Shown piece after piece: positions 10,129 to 20,600 of a stretch of DNA of 64,000 nucleotides (its first letter is position 1; every line of letters starts with the position of its first letter). Source of the DNA: Chloroflexi bacterium HGW-Chloroflexi-4 (GTDB taxonomy: Bacteria; Chloroflexota; Anaerolineae; Anaerolineales; Anaerolineaceae). A program made the translations under genes and the position numbers. The notes under the pieces were generated by a model. That model worked only from the letters and a program-made list of their open reading frames with translations. It was not told where the DNA came from and ran no database searches. The stretch spans positions 45,384 through 109,383 of the forward strand of contig PHBW01000014.1 of the NCBI GenBank assembly GCA_002840715.1, given 5' to 3'.

Positions 10129-12735
10129 TTATTTCACGAAAACAGGATAAGTATCTACAAGCACGAATATTGATGACAGAGTGGAGATATCCTCATCTTT
10201 GTCGAAAGTATAGGTGATGGATTTGATTGTTCCATCATCATTGGCTTCAACCTTTGTATTATTTGTGTAATATAAAGGCAGCGGGTTGCCTTCTTTATCG
10301 GACAGCATGATGCTGTAAACATGGTCATCCATTTTGAGAGATGAATTTGTAAAACTGGCTGTTACCATTGTTTCGTCGCTTGTTATTGTGATATCACCTA
10401 CTCCCTCAGGATCTTGGCCATTTTCCCATTGCGAAATGTTGGTTCCACCACGCACGAACATCTGCCCGGTTTTGAACTCACTCATACCCACCAGTTTGAG
10501 GCCGATGCCATAAAATTTAATTTCGTCGCAGTTGGTAACGGCAATCACCGTGGCGTTATCTGCAAATTGACCAGTCTCATCGAGTGTGCTGCTGATACGA
10601 TAAGAGGCGAAAGGCATATCCCACGAGCCAATGAATTTGATTTTAAATCCATCATAATTGGAGAGTGTAACCAATCCATTCTCATAGTTGAGCAGTAATG
10701 GATAGCGTGTAATGGCATTTGGATCAATGCTTGTCTTTCCATCTTCGTCCAAACGTCCTTCAATAACCCAAAACACCATCTGTCCGTTGTTATTTTCTGT
10801 GACTGCGCCGCCGACATAATGCAGCGAATCAAATCCGATTTGATTGTAAGAGGGCAGCATCGATGGAGTGGGCACTGACAGGCGTGAAAACTCAAGGACG
10901 CTTTGTTGACCAGCTGCGATTGCTGCAATAATCGGATTTTTGGCATTTGAGGGTTGATTGATCTTAAAAGTGAAAGTTTGTTCCAATGATCCAGATTTTT
11001 TACCGCCAAAGAATTTGAGCCCAAAACGCTGGAGCCTGGTTTTGTATTCGCCGGTGACTGTTACCGAGATGTTGCCTTCCGCGTTGGGAATCCAGGTCTC
11101 AATGGGAACAATGTTAATGAACTTGTTAGTGGCGCCCACTTCAACACGATAACCTTCGTTATTGGGGATGGAAACCCTGATACTCTTTCTATCCAAAGCA
11201 GAGAGGACGTTATCTCCGTTTTCGCGGACCAACAAGGAGAGCGTGATTGGCGAATTGCCGTCGATCGCGACCTCAGGCGTGAGTTGAAAGGCTCCGAATG
11301 AACTCGTGTAAACCAGACTGGCGCCATCTGCCGGCATATTCTCTCCGACTGAATAGCTGCGGGGATCCTCTTTACCGGCTGAAGTAAGCGGATAGTCGTA
11401 GGGGACGAAAAACACTTCTCCACTTTCGCCGGCGATGTATATACCGTCAAAACCGAGAGCAGGTGAACTGTTGAGGTCGTTTCTTAAATCAGTGATGAGC
11501 TGGTAACTCCAGCGCAGAGAGCCATCAGCGTTGATGCTGTAAAGTTTGCCTTCTCCATTGCCAAAATAGATATTGTCGTTTCCGTCTACCGCGGGCGAAG
11601 AACGGATGGGCTCTAATGTGTCGAATTCCCATACTGCCTTTCCGGTTTCGGGGTTGATGGCATAGAGCGTGCCATCCGTGCTCGGTTGAATGATGGTGCC
11701 GTCTGAAAGTTGTGCCGGGCTGGCATAAATGTGATCCTTGGTGCCAAACTTCCATAGTAATTTGCCAGAATCCTGGGCAAAGGCACGCAAGAAGCCGTCA
11801 AACCCACCCACAAGCACTGCACCTTTTTCTGAAGTGTTGGTGAGCATGGTCGTGGCGGCGACAGTACCAAAACTGCCGCTCAACCATTCGCGTTTACCCG
11901 AAAGATCATATCCAAATACATTTTGAAGGATTTGATTGCATGAGGCAAAAAAGAGCCTGCCTGTTTCAGTATTGATGGAGGGCAGTGACCAGACCATTTC
12001 ATTTGAGGTGAAAATCGTTTTCTTATCGCCCGAGTCGCGATCTAATGAATAGATCAAATAATTGTCGTTGGGGGCTAACAAGGTTCCGTCTTGAAGCATA
12101 CCTATATTGCCCTCAAACCAGTTGACATTGTAGGTAGTGATACCAAATTCTGCTTCAACCTCTTCAACGGTATGGGCTGCGGCTTTCCAGATGACTTCAC
12201 CTGATTCGCGGTTGACTTTATAAACATTGGCATCACCGGACCCAAAATAGACGAATCCCTGGTCGTCGAGAAGGGCTGAGGAATCAATGATCTCACCAGT
12301 CTTCACTGACCATTTGACCGTGCCGTCAGGGTTGAAAGCATAGAAATAGGTGTCTGCCGAACCGACATACACAATGCCGTCGCCATCCACTACGGGTGAT
12401 GAGAAAATGCCCTTGCCGGTGCGGTAGGTCCATGGCGCAAGGTCGTTTACAGCGGGCTCCACCGGTGTACGCCCGTTTTGCAAATCGTTCGCGCGGAATT
12501 TTGCCCATGGGCTGCCAGGATCAAGTGGAATATTATATTCAAAACTGCCGTCAGCGGAAATTATTGTTGTTCGCGCGGCTGAAAAATCGTAATTTCCAAA
12601 AGGCACAAACATGATAATGTAAACCACCACAGCAACTACTAAAAGCGATAAAAAGATGAATGAACCGATCCGACGATTCTTTTTTGGTTTGATTTTGGAT
12701 GATGTTGGCGATCCTGATTTCTTAATGTTTTTCAT
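10129..12735 (-). CDS. Membrane-anchored PQQ-type beta-propeller protein
   Basis: 868 residues. A basic N-terminus (KIKPKKNRRIGS) and one hydrophobic segment (about 26-45) anchor it, with the bulk outside the membrane. Residues about 90-450 contain PQQ-like blades, each with a 'SSPVVDGDGIVYVGS..D..FYAFNPDG' type pattern: SSALLDDQGFVYFGSG, ASPAQLSDGTIIQPSTDG, SSPAVDGNDNIYFGNGEG and others. These fit an eight-bladed propeller of the BamB/quinoprotein type. No further catalytic domain is obvious in the remaining 400 residues, which look beta-rich. It is followed in the same direction only by the terminator at 10076; upstream lies a co-directional TetR gene 50 bp away. Its function is unknown; surface scaffolding or ligand binding is the most that can be said. 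Confidence 0.8.
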   Translation of the reverse strand: MKNIKKSGSPTSSKIKPKKNRRIGSFIFLSLLVVAVVVYIIMFVPFGNYDFSAARTTIISADGSFEYNIPLDPGSPWAKFRANDLQNGRTPVEPAVNDLAPWTYRTGKGIFSSPVVDGDGIVYVGSADTYFYAFNPDGTVKWSVKTGEIIDSSALLDDQGFVYFGSGDANVYKVNRESGEVIWKAAAHTVEEVEAEFGITTYNVNWFEGNIGMLQDGTLLAPNDNYLIYSLDRDSGDKKTIFTSNEMVWSLPSINTETGRLFFASCNQILQNVFGYDLSGKREWLSGSFGTVAATTMLTNTSEKGAVLVGGFDGFLRAFAQDSGKLLWKFGTKDHIYASPAQLSDGTIIQPSTDGTLYAINPETGKAVWEFDTLEPIRSSPAVDGNDNIYFGNGEGKLYSINADGSLRWSYQLITDLRNDLNSSPALGFDGIYIAGESGEVFFVPYDYPLTSAGKEDPRSYSVGENMPADGASLVYTSSFGAFQLTPEVAIDGNSPITLSLLVRENGDNVLSALDRKSIRVSIPNNEGYRVEVGATNKFINIVPIETWIPNAEGNISVTVTGEYKTRLQRFGLKFFGGKKSGSLEQTFTFKINQPSNAKNPIIAAIAAGQQSVLEFSRLSVPTPSMLPSYNQIGFDSLHYVGGAVTENNNGQMVFWVIEGRLDEDGKTSIDPNAITRYPLLLNYENGLVTLSNYDGFKIKFIGSWDMPFASYRISSTLDETGQFADNATVIAVTNCDEIKFYGIGLKLVGMSEFKTGQMFVRGGTNISQWENGQDPEGVGDITITSDETMVTASFTNSSLKMDDHVYSIMLSDKEGNPLPLYYTNNTKVEANDDGTIKSITYTFDKDEDISTLSSIFVLVDTYPVFVK

Positions 12736-12785
12736 GTTGTGAAGTGTCCTTTTTCGTCTCTATAATGTGAGCATAAAAGCGCAAT

Positions 12786-13337
12786 TTAGCGTTTGCAAAT
12801 ACCGAAGAGCAGCAGGTCAACAATTTGTTCCTGCTGCTGTCTGAAGGTCAAGTTGGTCGCGTTTTCATTGTCCAGGATAATTTCTTCTATCGCTGCAGCA
12901 TAGATCTTGCTGAATAAATGGTTGTCGATATCACGAATAGAGCCTTCTGTTTTGGCTTGATCTAAAACAGCCAGGGTCTTTTCCCAGCCGAGACGAAGTT
13001 TGTCGTCAAGGACTTGAAACGCATCAGGGTAATTCATTTTGAGTTCATGCAACTGCACTTTTCGAAGAGCAAAATCAGGTGTTGCGCACAACAATTTTCT
13101 TAATTTTTCTAGGGCAGAAAGGTTGCTTTCAGCATGAATGGCGTTTTGCAGATCGGCAACCCCTGAGAAATAGAATTTGACCACTTGAACGATCAAGTCT
13201 TCCTTTGAATGCACCATTTCGTAAAGAGTCTTTTTGCTGATGCACAAGCGCGAGGCAAGTTCATCCATGGTGAATTTGATACCTCTATCCCAATAGAGGT
13301 TCATTGCTTCCGTGAAGAGCTGAGATTGAATAATCAC
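12786..13337 (-). CDS. TetR-family transcriptional regulator
   Basis: 183 residues from a GTG start at 13337, chosen because GGAG lies 6 bases before it. The longer reading from TTG at 13349 would start inside that ribosome site. The N-terminal HTH reads FTMDELASRLCISKKTLYEMV followed by HSKEDLI, the TetR signature. The C-terminal half is helical and not assignable to a ligand class. It is followed after 50 bp by the PQQ-propeller gene on the same strand, so the pair may be one operon. A 43-bp nested palindrome covers its ribosome site and start region, pointing to autorepression. Confidence 0.88.
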   Translation of the reverse strand: MIIQSQLFTEAMNLYWDRGIKFTMDELASRLCISKKTLYEMVHSKEDLIVQVVKFYFSGVADLQNAIHAESNLSALEKLRKLLCATPDFALRKVQLHELKMNYPDAFQVLDDKLRLGWEKTLAVLDQAKTEGSIRDIDNHLFSKIYAAAIEEIILDNENATNLTFRQQQEQIVDLLLFGICKR

Positions 13338-13378
13338 AATAAACTCCAAAAACTAATTTAGTTTATGGAGTTTATTGT
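13336..13378. promoter_or_regulatory. Nested inverted repeat over the TetR start
   Basis: Outer arms ACAATAAACTCCA (13336-13348) and TGGAGTTTATTGT (13366-13378) match perfectly over 13 bp. Inside them AAACTAA/TTAGTTT (13350-13364) forms a second palindrome with the same centre near 13357. It covers the Shine-Dalgarno and first bases of the TetR gene. It could act as an operator or, as RNA, as a hairpin hiding the ribosome site. Confidence 0.7.
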
Positions 13379-13434
13379 AACCATAAATTAATAAAATGCA
13401 AGCTGGCGCAAGAAAATGTCTATTAATTTAAGGT

Positions 13435-13463
13435 TTCAAACAGATCTGATTATCACTTATAAT
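13435..13463 (+). promoter_or_regulatory. Promoter of the GT2 gene
   Basis: TTCAAA (13435-13440), 17 bp, TATAAT (13458-13463). The predicted transcript starts near 13470, downstream of the longest possible start at 13416, and so supports ATG 13491 as the true start. Confidence 0.55.
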
Positions 13464-13490
13464 TTACCAATCTTTTATTATCGAGTGTGT

Positions 13491-14261
13491 ATGTTACCAA
13501 AAATATCAATAATTGTTCCAACATTAAATCAAGCCAGATTTATCGAAGAGACAATCCAAAGTGTGATTTCCCAAAAATATCCAAACTTGGAACTATTAGT
13601 TTTGGATGGTGGTTCATCGGATGGCACATTAGAAATCCTGCAAAAATATAGCGACTCACTCACCTGGATTAGCGAGCCTGACAATGGGCAGGCGGATGCA
13701 ATAAATAAGGGTTTGAAGATAGTTACTGGTGATGTGGTTGCCTATTTAAATTCTGATGATATCTATACTCCAAATACACTCTTAACGGTGGGGCAATATT
13801 TTTCAGATCATCCAGACTGCCAAATCCTTACTGGAAAATGTATCAATATTGATGAAAATGGTCTGGAAACTCGAGCATTAATTAAGTATTATAAAAATTT
13901 CTGGCTCGGGTTGGGTATTGATAAATGGTTGACTGTTTTGGATTATGTATCGCAACCCTCAACTTTTTGGAGATCCGGTCTTACACAATCGATAGGCCTA
14001 TTTGATACTAGGTTCCGCAATGCGATGGATTATGACTATTGGCTTAGAGTAACAAAGCAACATAAGTTGAATTTTGTAAACCAATACCTTTCGAAATTTC
14101 GTATTTACCCGACATCAATAACTAGTTCCAATTCCAGAGCGCAATATGAAGATGAAACAAAGGTTGCATCGCGTTATGCCACGCCTTTGCAGTTGTGGAT
14201 GCACAAAATTCATGCTGAAATTTCATGTTGGATTTATGAAACAATAATGAATCGTAAATAA
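13491..14261 (+). CDS. GT2 (GT-A fold) glycosyltransferase
   Basis: 256 residues from ATG 13491. PKISIIVPTLNQARFIEETI opens the family 2 domain. The Rossmann-like GT-A features follow: LLVLDGGSSDGT for nucleotide-sugar binding, then YLNSDDIY holding the metal-binding DxD-like acidic cluster, and later AMDYDYWLRV. It has no membrane segments, so it is a cytosolic or peripheral enzyme moving a sugar from a nucleotide donor to a lipid- or polymer-bound acceptor. The GENPDNGQADAINKG-like region (SEPDNGQADAINKG) is typical of capsule/exopolysaccharide transferases. It is divergent from the TetR unit and convergent with the epimerase; together with the GT39 proteins it suggests a surface-glycan locus. 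The starting Met 25 codons upstream is rejected on promoter position. Confidence 0.93.
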   Translation: MLPKISIIVPTLNQARFIEETIQSVISQKYPNLELLVLDGGSSDGTLEILQKYSDSLTWISEPDNGQADAINKGLKIVTGDVVAYLNSDDIYTPNTLLTVGQYFSDHPDCQILTGKCINIDENGLETRALIKYYKNFWLGLGIDKWLTVLDYVSQPSTFWRSGLTQSIGLFDTRFRNAMDYDYWLRVTKQHKLNFVNQYLSKFRIYPTSITSSNSRAQYEDETKVASRYATPLQLWMHKIHAEISCWIYETIMNRK

Positions 14262-14433
14262 AAAACTATTTCGTTGATACAGAATACTGCATGGCTGCTT
14301 TGTCAGTACTCTACTTTAAGTGGCAGATGCTTATTCTTCTAGTAATAATGAGTTAGCTTGCTGTTTAAATAGCAAAAACATAAATTCCAAGTTTTTCTGG
14401 CACTATTTTTCTGAACACTAAATCACATAATGG

Positions 14434-15417
14434 TTATATTAGGTTCTGGGATTTTAACCAAGAAACAGTTTTCGTAATCCCAGATTGATAGGTATATGGC
14501 AAAGGTCCGGTAATTAATTCAAGTGATGATGTCTCTTGAATCTCATTTGTAATAATATTATTAAGACGGAAACTCGTTAATGGGGGATTCTTCCAAAAGA
14601 GGAGCTTTAAAAAGTCTCCGCATATAGCTATCAACCTCATCAGCCACAACGGAAGTGTTAAAATTCTTCTTGCCCCCATCTCTTTTTGGGCACAATTTGC
14701 ATAATCTTTTAAAACAAGCGGCGAAAAATCAGCCAGGTAAAAAGTATTAGTGTTAACCAAGTGATCTGGTCCCACCAATAACTTGTGGACTTGCTCAACA
14801 GAATTTAATACAAACCCCCATTTTTTTAGCGTTTGAACTTGTCCCGAATGGATATATATCCCTTTGTTAATTGCCAAGAAGAAAGTGCGGTAAGGTATAT
14901 CAAACCAAGGTCCCCAAATAGACGTGGGGCGGACTATAGCCCAACTGGGTCCAATAGCGCCGGATGCACGAACGATTTGTTCTCCTATGACTTTGCTATG
15001 CCCATATAAGGTGTTGGGGCAGTAGTCTTCATCTGACGATGGTTGATACCCCACTTTACATACAAGTTGACTGGATGCAAATATTGTCCTTTGTACTGAT
15101 TGTGTGGATTTTATGACATCAACAACGTTTCTTACTCCCTGGATATTGGCAGAATAGCCCGATAAATCATCTGTTTCTTCAAGATCAGTTCGTGCGGCAA
15201 AGTGTAAAACATAATCAGGTTTAAAGGCATCAAAGACAAGCTTTAGTTCTTCGAGATTTGTAATATCTACCTTTTGCCAATAATCCTTATGGGAAGAATT
15301 GCGTGGTGGATTAATATCAAGATTCAACACCTTCCAGCCAAGGGATACAAAATGATCTACCAGATTTGTACCAATGAATCCCGAACCGCCTGTAATGATG
15401 ATTTTCTCTTTTTCCAT
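14434..15417 (-). CDS. NAD-dependent epimerase/dehydratase (extended SDR)
   Basis: 327 residues. TGGSGFIGTNL near the N-terminus is the extended-SDR nucleotide-binding glycine motif. DITNLEEL and YVLHFAARTDLEET follow, with the catalytic Ser in IFASSQLV and YGHSK as the YxxxK pair. RPTSIWGPW marks the substrate loop. These enzymes epimerise, dehydrate or reduce nucleotide sugars, and this one probably supplies a modified sugar to the surrounding glycosyltransferases; the actual sugar cannot be told. It lies 70 bp before the GT39-like gene end-to-start on the same strand, consistent with an operon GT39-fusion/GT39/SDR reading leftward. No membrane segments. Confidence 0.92.
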   Translation of the reverse strand: MEKEKIIITGGSGFIGTNLVDHFVSLGWKVLNLDINPPRNSSHKDYWQKVDITNLEELKLVFDAFKPDYVLHFAARTDLEETDDLSGYSANIQGVRNVVDVIKSTQSVQRTIFASSQLVCKVGYQPSSDEDYCPNTLYGHSKVIGEQIVRASGAIGPSWAIVRPTSIWGPWFDIPYRTFFLAINKGIYIHSGQVQTLKKWGFVLNSVEQVHKLLVGPDHLVNTNTFYLADFSPLVLKDYANCAQKEMGARRILTLPLWLMRLIAICGDFLKLLFWKNPPLTSFRLNNIITNEIQETSSLELITGPLPYTYQSGITKTVSWLKSQNLI

Positions 15418-15487
15418 ATTCGGTCCCTAATAATGATAACTTTACTTTAATTTGCCAAATATTGCTGGACATTTGTATAATACTTTT

Positions 15488-17524
15488 CTATTCCATCGGT
15501 GGAATTTGGAATTTCTTAAACACCAAGTAGCCATCACGATATTCATCTGTTAATTTCCCTTGCGGAAATATCTTTTCAATTTCCTGAAGCTTTTCAAAAT
15601 TTGTATGAGTGGCTAAAACGGTGATACCTTTTCCGTCATTTGATAGTGGTGGTATATCTTCAAGATTGGTGATATCTATTACTTCCTTATCTCCTGCTAA
15701 AAATCTTAATGTACCATGATTGGAATAAAAGTTACCAATTCCAAATAAGTAAACATGGTTCGTCGGGGCAACGATATTGATCTCTTCTGCCATTTTTATA
15801 GAGAGAATATTTACACCGGCTTTTGGGTATATAACAAAATGATAGTTGTAATTAATGATTGAGGTTGTGATTATTGCTGCCAGGACGATTGGAGCAAAAA
15901 TCCACTCAAGCGAAATATGAATATTTGGGATGCGTCGATAAAACTTAATCAATTCATCCCATGTTCTTTGAACAAAAACGGCGGCACCTATATAAACCAC
16001 GGCTGTAATGATGAGCAGCCTCGTTCCATTTGGCGAGTCGTTGGTGATGACACCAGCGAGAAAAATTCCCAATATAAACCAAATGATTATAAACATTTCT
16101 GGAAGACGCCGCGGCCTTGTCAATATTATTCCCAAGCCCAGCCAGAATAAAAAGGCTGTGATCTGATCAAAAGCGGGGATGTTTGTATAGTAAAAGGAGC
16201 CATGATCGCCAGCTTGTAAGAAGAATCCTAAATTCTTGTCGAATTGACTAATGAGAATTTTGCCAACACTATTGGTCAAGGTAGCCTCTGGACCATAATT
16301 ATTATGTATGTTCTCCGGATTGAAAATGGATACAGCTCCCAATCGGGTGCTAAACTGATCTGGGTTTCTTAAATAATCCAAGCCAAGGGGGGCAAACACT
16401 AATAATGCACTTATGAGCATGATTGAGATTTGTAACATATTGATTCGTTTTCTAATCAATTGATAAACGATGATCGGAAATGCAACTAATGGTATCAGCC
16501 GGGATCCAAGGTACATGTATTGGGCTAATGCTCCTGTGATTCCCATTGCCATATAAAGAAAGATACCTGAGAAGTTGTTTTTTGATTTGCTGGTGTCATC
16601 TTCAGTAGAATCTTTGTTATCGTCTGATTGACGACCAAAATTTGAATTTATAAATAGCAAGAAGAAAAGCAGCATGAAGAAAAGCGTGTGGATGTTATTT
16701 ACTGCCAGACGGCTGTATTGGATATTCAAAGAACTTATGGTTATCAGCCATGCCCCTGTAAATCCTGCCAACTTGCCCCAGCTTTTCTTGCATATCATGT
16801 AAACCAGTGGAATACAGGCGGTTCCAAACAAAACCGAAACCAACCTCAACCCAATCAAATTGCGCCCAAAAACAGCGATGAAACCTGCCTGCAACATGTA
16901 ATATAAATTCGGCAAAGGACCCCAACCGATACCTAACGGCGAAATTGGTTCGCCGACTCCTAAAAATCGAAGGGCTTCCATCCCCATTTCACCCTCATCG
17001 CCATGCATCGATGTCGGATAGCGGTCTAAATAAGTGATCCGTAACACAAGAGCCAAAAGTGTTATGAATGTTACCGATGCAACCTCCAAATAAAAATTTC
17101 GGCGTGCTTTTGGCTCAAGTGATCTTACATATGTATTCCAATGAAAAGGTTTTATTTTGTCAAAAGTGATTCCTGTGGCGAAGAGGAGACCAATTGAAGT
17201 TACCCACAATATCAAAGCAATAGTTCCATTAGAAATTTTTGGTGATAATGCTGCCGCAGCAACCCCCGTTACAATCGCATAGAAAAGCAACGCCAGGGAG
17301 AGTACTAATTGATCTGTGGTTAATTCGTATCTTTTGAATACTATTTTTTCATCAGTATTGCCTGACTTTTTTTTCAAATTTACAAAGGCAAAAAATATTG
17401 TCACTGATGCAAGCAGGGCGAATAAAACTTTATTCGTGAATACACTGTATATAGATAACCCGCAGGCGAGTAGGAATATTCCTATTCTCATCCAGGGCAT
17501 TTTCATAACTTGATTGTTTTGCAT
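15488..17524 (-). CDS. GT39/ArnT-like membrane glycosyltransferase
   Basis: 678 residues with about twelve hydrophobic segments. The first large extracytoplasmic loop carries TYLDRYPTSMHGDEGEMGMEA near residue 175; its Asp-Glu pair corresponds to the catalytic acidic motif of GT-C enzymes that use polyprenyl-phosphate sugars (PMT, ArnT). The C-terminal 100 residues form a soluble extracytoplasmic tail. Such proteins transfer a sugar from a lipid carrier to proteins, lipids or glycans on the outer face of the membrane. It lies between the SDR and the giant GT39-DUF2298 gene in one direction, so the three probably work on one envelope glycan. Start ATG has only a weak GGCGGG ribosome site. Confidence 0.85.
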   Translation of the reverse strand: MQNNQVMKMPWMRIGIFLLACGLSIYSVFTNKVLFALLASVTIFFAFVNLKKKSGNTDEKIVFKRYELTTDQLVLSLALLFYAIVTGVAAAALSPKISNGTIALILWVTSIGLLFATGITFDKIKPFHWNTYVRSLEPKARRNFYLEVASVTFITLLALVLRITYLDRYPTSMHGDEGEMGMEALRFLGVGEPISPLGIGWGPLPNLYYMLQAGFIAVFGRNLIGLRLVSVLFGTACIPLVYMICKKSWGKLAGFTGAWLITISSLNIQYSRLAVNNIHTLFFMLLFFLLFINSNFGRQSDDNKDSTEDDTSKSKNNFSGIFLYMAMGITGALAQYMYLGSRLIPLVAFPIIVYQLIRKRINMLQISIMLISALLVFAPLGLDYLRNPDQFSTRLGAVSIFNPENIHNNYGPEATLTNSVGKILISQFDKNLGFFLQAGDHGSFYYTNIPAFDQITAFLFWLGLGIILTRPRRLPEMFIIIWFILGIFLAGVITNDSPNGTRLLIITAVVYIGAAVFVQRTWDELIKFYRRIPNIHISLEWIFAPIVLAAIITTSIINYNYHFVIYPKAGVNILSIKMAEEINIVAPTNHVYLFGIGNFYSNHGTLRFLAGDKEVIDITNLEDIPPLSNDGKGITVLATHTNFEKLQEIEKIFPQGKLTDEYRDGYLVFKKFQIPPME

Positions 17525-17637
17525 AATCCCGCCTTTTCGTGATCATATTTCGTCAATCACCGATCTTGCATGTAATTAATTATCATATCCTTCTTATTAA
17601 TAAGCAAATACCCGTATTTACCATAAGTTGATGCAAT

Positions 17638-20600
17638 CTATTTTGTACTTACCTTATAAATGGTAGTTGTGTTTGTTGTGTTGTCACCAAAGACTATGTT
17701 CATTGTTCCATCAATGACCATAGTCTGAAACTTGGCTAATCCTTCAGGGGAATATTGTGCCCGTTCAAGGTCACCAACAATTATATAATCTACATCGTAT
17801 TTGGTTATAAATTTCTTCGCAGATTCAGTGTCTGCCGTATTATAAAAGTTTGTAAGTGCATCAATTCTTTTGGTGATCCAGGCGCCGTCTAGTAATGAGT
17901 TGTGCTGCCTTGTATGCCAGTTCCAGCCAATGACGGAGGGCAGCCCTGTTTGTACAGAAAAACGTGAACCCCATTTATATTCAACCCTGTTGCCTTCTAC
18001 GATCACAGGTGATCCCAGCACATTATCTTGCATATATTGGATGGCTTCATAATCTTTACTCAGGTCTAATAACTTACCATCATCATCGTATATTGCCGGG
18101 GCTGACCCGTCAGATTCACCCAACATAAATGCCATTCCATCCAGGGTTTTAGGTGGATTATTGATTTTTGGCCAGCGATCAGCCATTCGTTTTTCAGTTG
18201 CGAGGTAAGGGTAGCTCAGTGAACCTATTACCAGTAACGCAAGTAAAATTACCCACGGAATGGATAACCATTGCGGCCATTTTTTGATCCCTAACAACAG
18301 GATTACTAACGCCAGGGCGCTTGAGATGCCAAAATAGAACCAGGCTTCAATATACATTCTGAAGACCATGTTCGATCTGCCGACATCACCTTTTAACACG
18401 ACGACTTCGACCAATAGTGTAAGCATGAAACCAATGCCATATAATATCCAGGTGATCATCTGCAATTTTGATTGCCCATGCCTGAAGAAGACTTGATATC
18501 CCAGGCCAATCAACATAAATAATCCCAATCTCAGCACTTGATAGTTGGATTTCCAAATGAGGGTTGCGACTAGATAAATCAAACCTAATGAGATTAATAC
18601 TGCTATTTTGCTTATTGTTTTGTAATCGGGCCATTTGCGATATGCTTGTTTAAGATTGCCAATGCTTTCTTTGATCAGAAGGCTGATCATGATAAAAAGC
18701 GAAAGTCCAAAAACAATAAAGTAATCGGAAATTGGCGTTTTTGCACCGGTCCAAAGTTCAATCGCCATATATTCTGTCTTGAACCAGTATGTGAAGGGTG
18801 CATATAAAGCTGTTGCAAGGATTACAAATGCTGCCAGGTAGGCAGCAATAATCGTTATGGTTTCTTTAATGGGGGCTGGTTTAGTTTGCCAGATACTCCA
18901 ACTTAGTGTTACAGCAGCCAATCCTAAGAAGGGATAAAAATCCCAGGTATGTGAAGCTGAAAAACTTCCAAAAATGATGGCTGCGACGCATAAACTTAGT
19001 ATCCGTTCAGGCCACTTCATCTTGTTGATGGGATGGATTAATAAGGACAGCATCCACCCAAATGCAAGAGCATAGTAAAGCATGGTGAGCATATGTGGAT
19101 GCATGTCTCCGTATAAGAAGGTGAAATACGGAAACTCTGCGATGGGTGTATCCTCTTTGCCATTCAAGATCGGACGTGAGGCTTCAAAATACCACTTTGA
19201 GTTGTTACCAGGTAATTCGGTTTTACCGGTTATGGCATCCCAGGCGGCAGCGAGTTTGCCCCCTGATGGATTCTCGGGATGTTCTTCAGCCCAGTTTGCC
19301 GGCACCATCTCTGGCAAACTCTTGATAAAGATTTTGTTTTCATATAAATTGCCAAACAGCATAACGGCGATCAATGCAAACAGTCCGGCGAAATACGCCC
19401 ATCGTCGAGTGGATTTTCCTATGTGCGTTGATAAGTTCCATGTTGTATAAGGGGAACTTCCATACAATGTTGTGGAATGGCTTAAACCGGTAACCAGGTT
19501 GTAGCCGAAACAAAATACGCCAATACCGGCCATGGCATACCAACTGGGCAGGATCAGGTTATAGGCGATGGATGGCATGATGCCAGTTAACTTTGTCGGG
19601 ATGGCCGCCATGACGTAGCCATAATAATAATAGTTCAAGTAATGGTCTGAAAACCACGGATTTTGAGGAGGGAAGTAAACGGTTTTAAGAACAGAATTAA
19701 AGAAAGCGAAATCCATTGGTTTTTCGCCGCCCATCCAAGGCTGCCAAAGGTCAGGATTATTAATTCTAATAACCAGCATGAAAAGAAAGACCACGCCAAA
19801 GATGATCTCTACGCTTAATATATACTTCCAATTGGACCTGAAAAATTGAATAATATCTGCTTTCTTACGCAATCCAAAGTAAATACTGAGGCCAATTAAT
19901 AAACCAACGGCAAGCAAAATTGACCAACGTGTAAAGGCCAAAACATTCAAGCTGCTTAATATCCAGGAGATCCAGGCAGAAAGTAGCAGAGCAGCCATTC
20001 TTGCCAAAGGGTAACCACGGTCAGGCAAGCCTGAGAAAACGGTAAATATTAATGGAAAGACCAATACTCCCAATATCAATAAAACCAGATACCAGACGAT
20101 AGTCCCAAACACCTGACTGGTATTGACTGCGGAAAAGCGATTGAACATTTCTGACCAGGTTCCGCCCATTTTCTGGGCAGCAAGTTTCAGTTCTGGCAGC
20201 ACCATGGCTGTGGGTGCTTTTGTGTAAGACATGGGGGATTGGAAAAGGACATTGTCCAGGTCGATACCATTGAGCACTTCTTTAACGTGATCGATGGAAA
20301 AGTCAGCGCTTTTCTTGAAAATGAACACCTTTGGGTGATCATAAACGGTGAAGGATTCATCGGCTGATTGGTCGTTGATCTCTAAGGGACCGATGGATGG
20401 GTTGCTGACAAAAGTGGCTATTAATTCGAACCCGAGAGGGCTTACAAAACCGGTATCTAGGTTGTAGGCTTTGTTTTCAAGAGTGTCACCGGTACAGTCT
20501 GAACAATCAAACAACTCCTGGTAATACCTGGTTGTCAGCGGATAGCGATTTGGAAGGCGTGGCATCGAATCATAACTGCGGTTGGAGGGAATGACAAGAT

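Noticed and set aside
13416..13490. Upstream in-frame start of the GT2 gene
   Set aside because: The promoter at 13435-13463 lies inside this extension and the extra 25 residues do not resemble the family.
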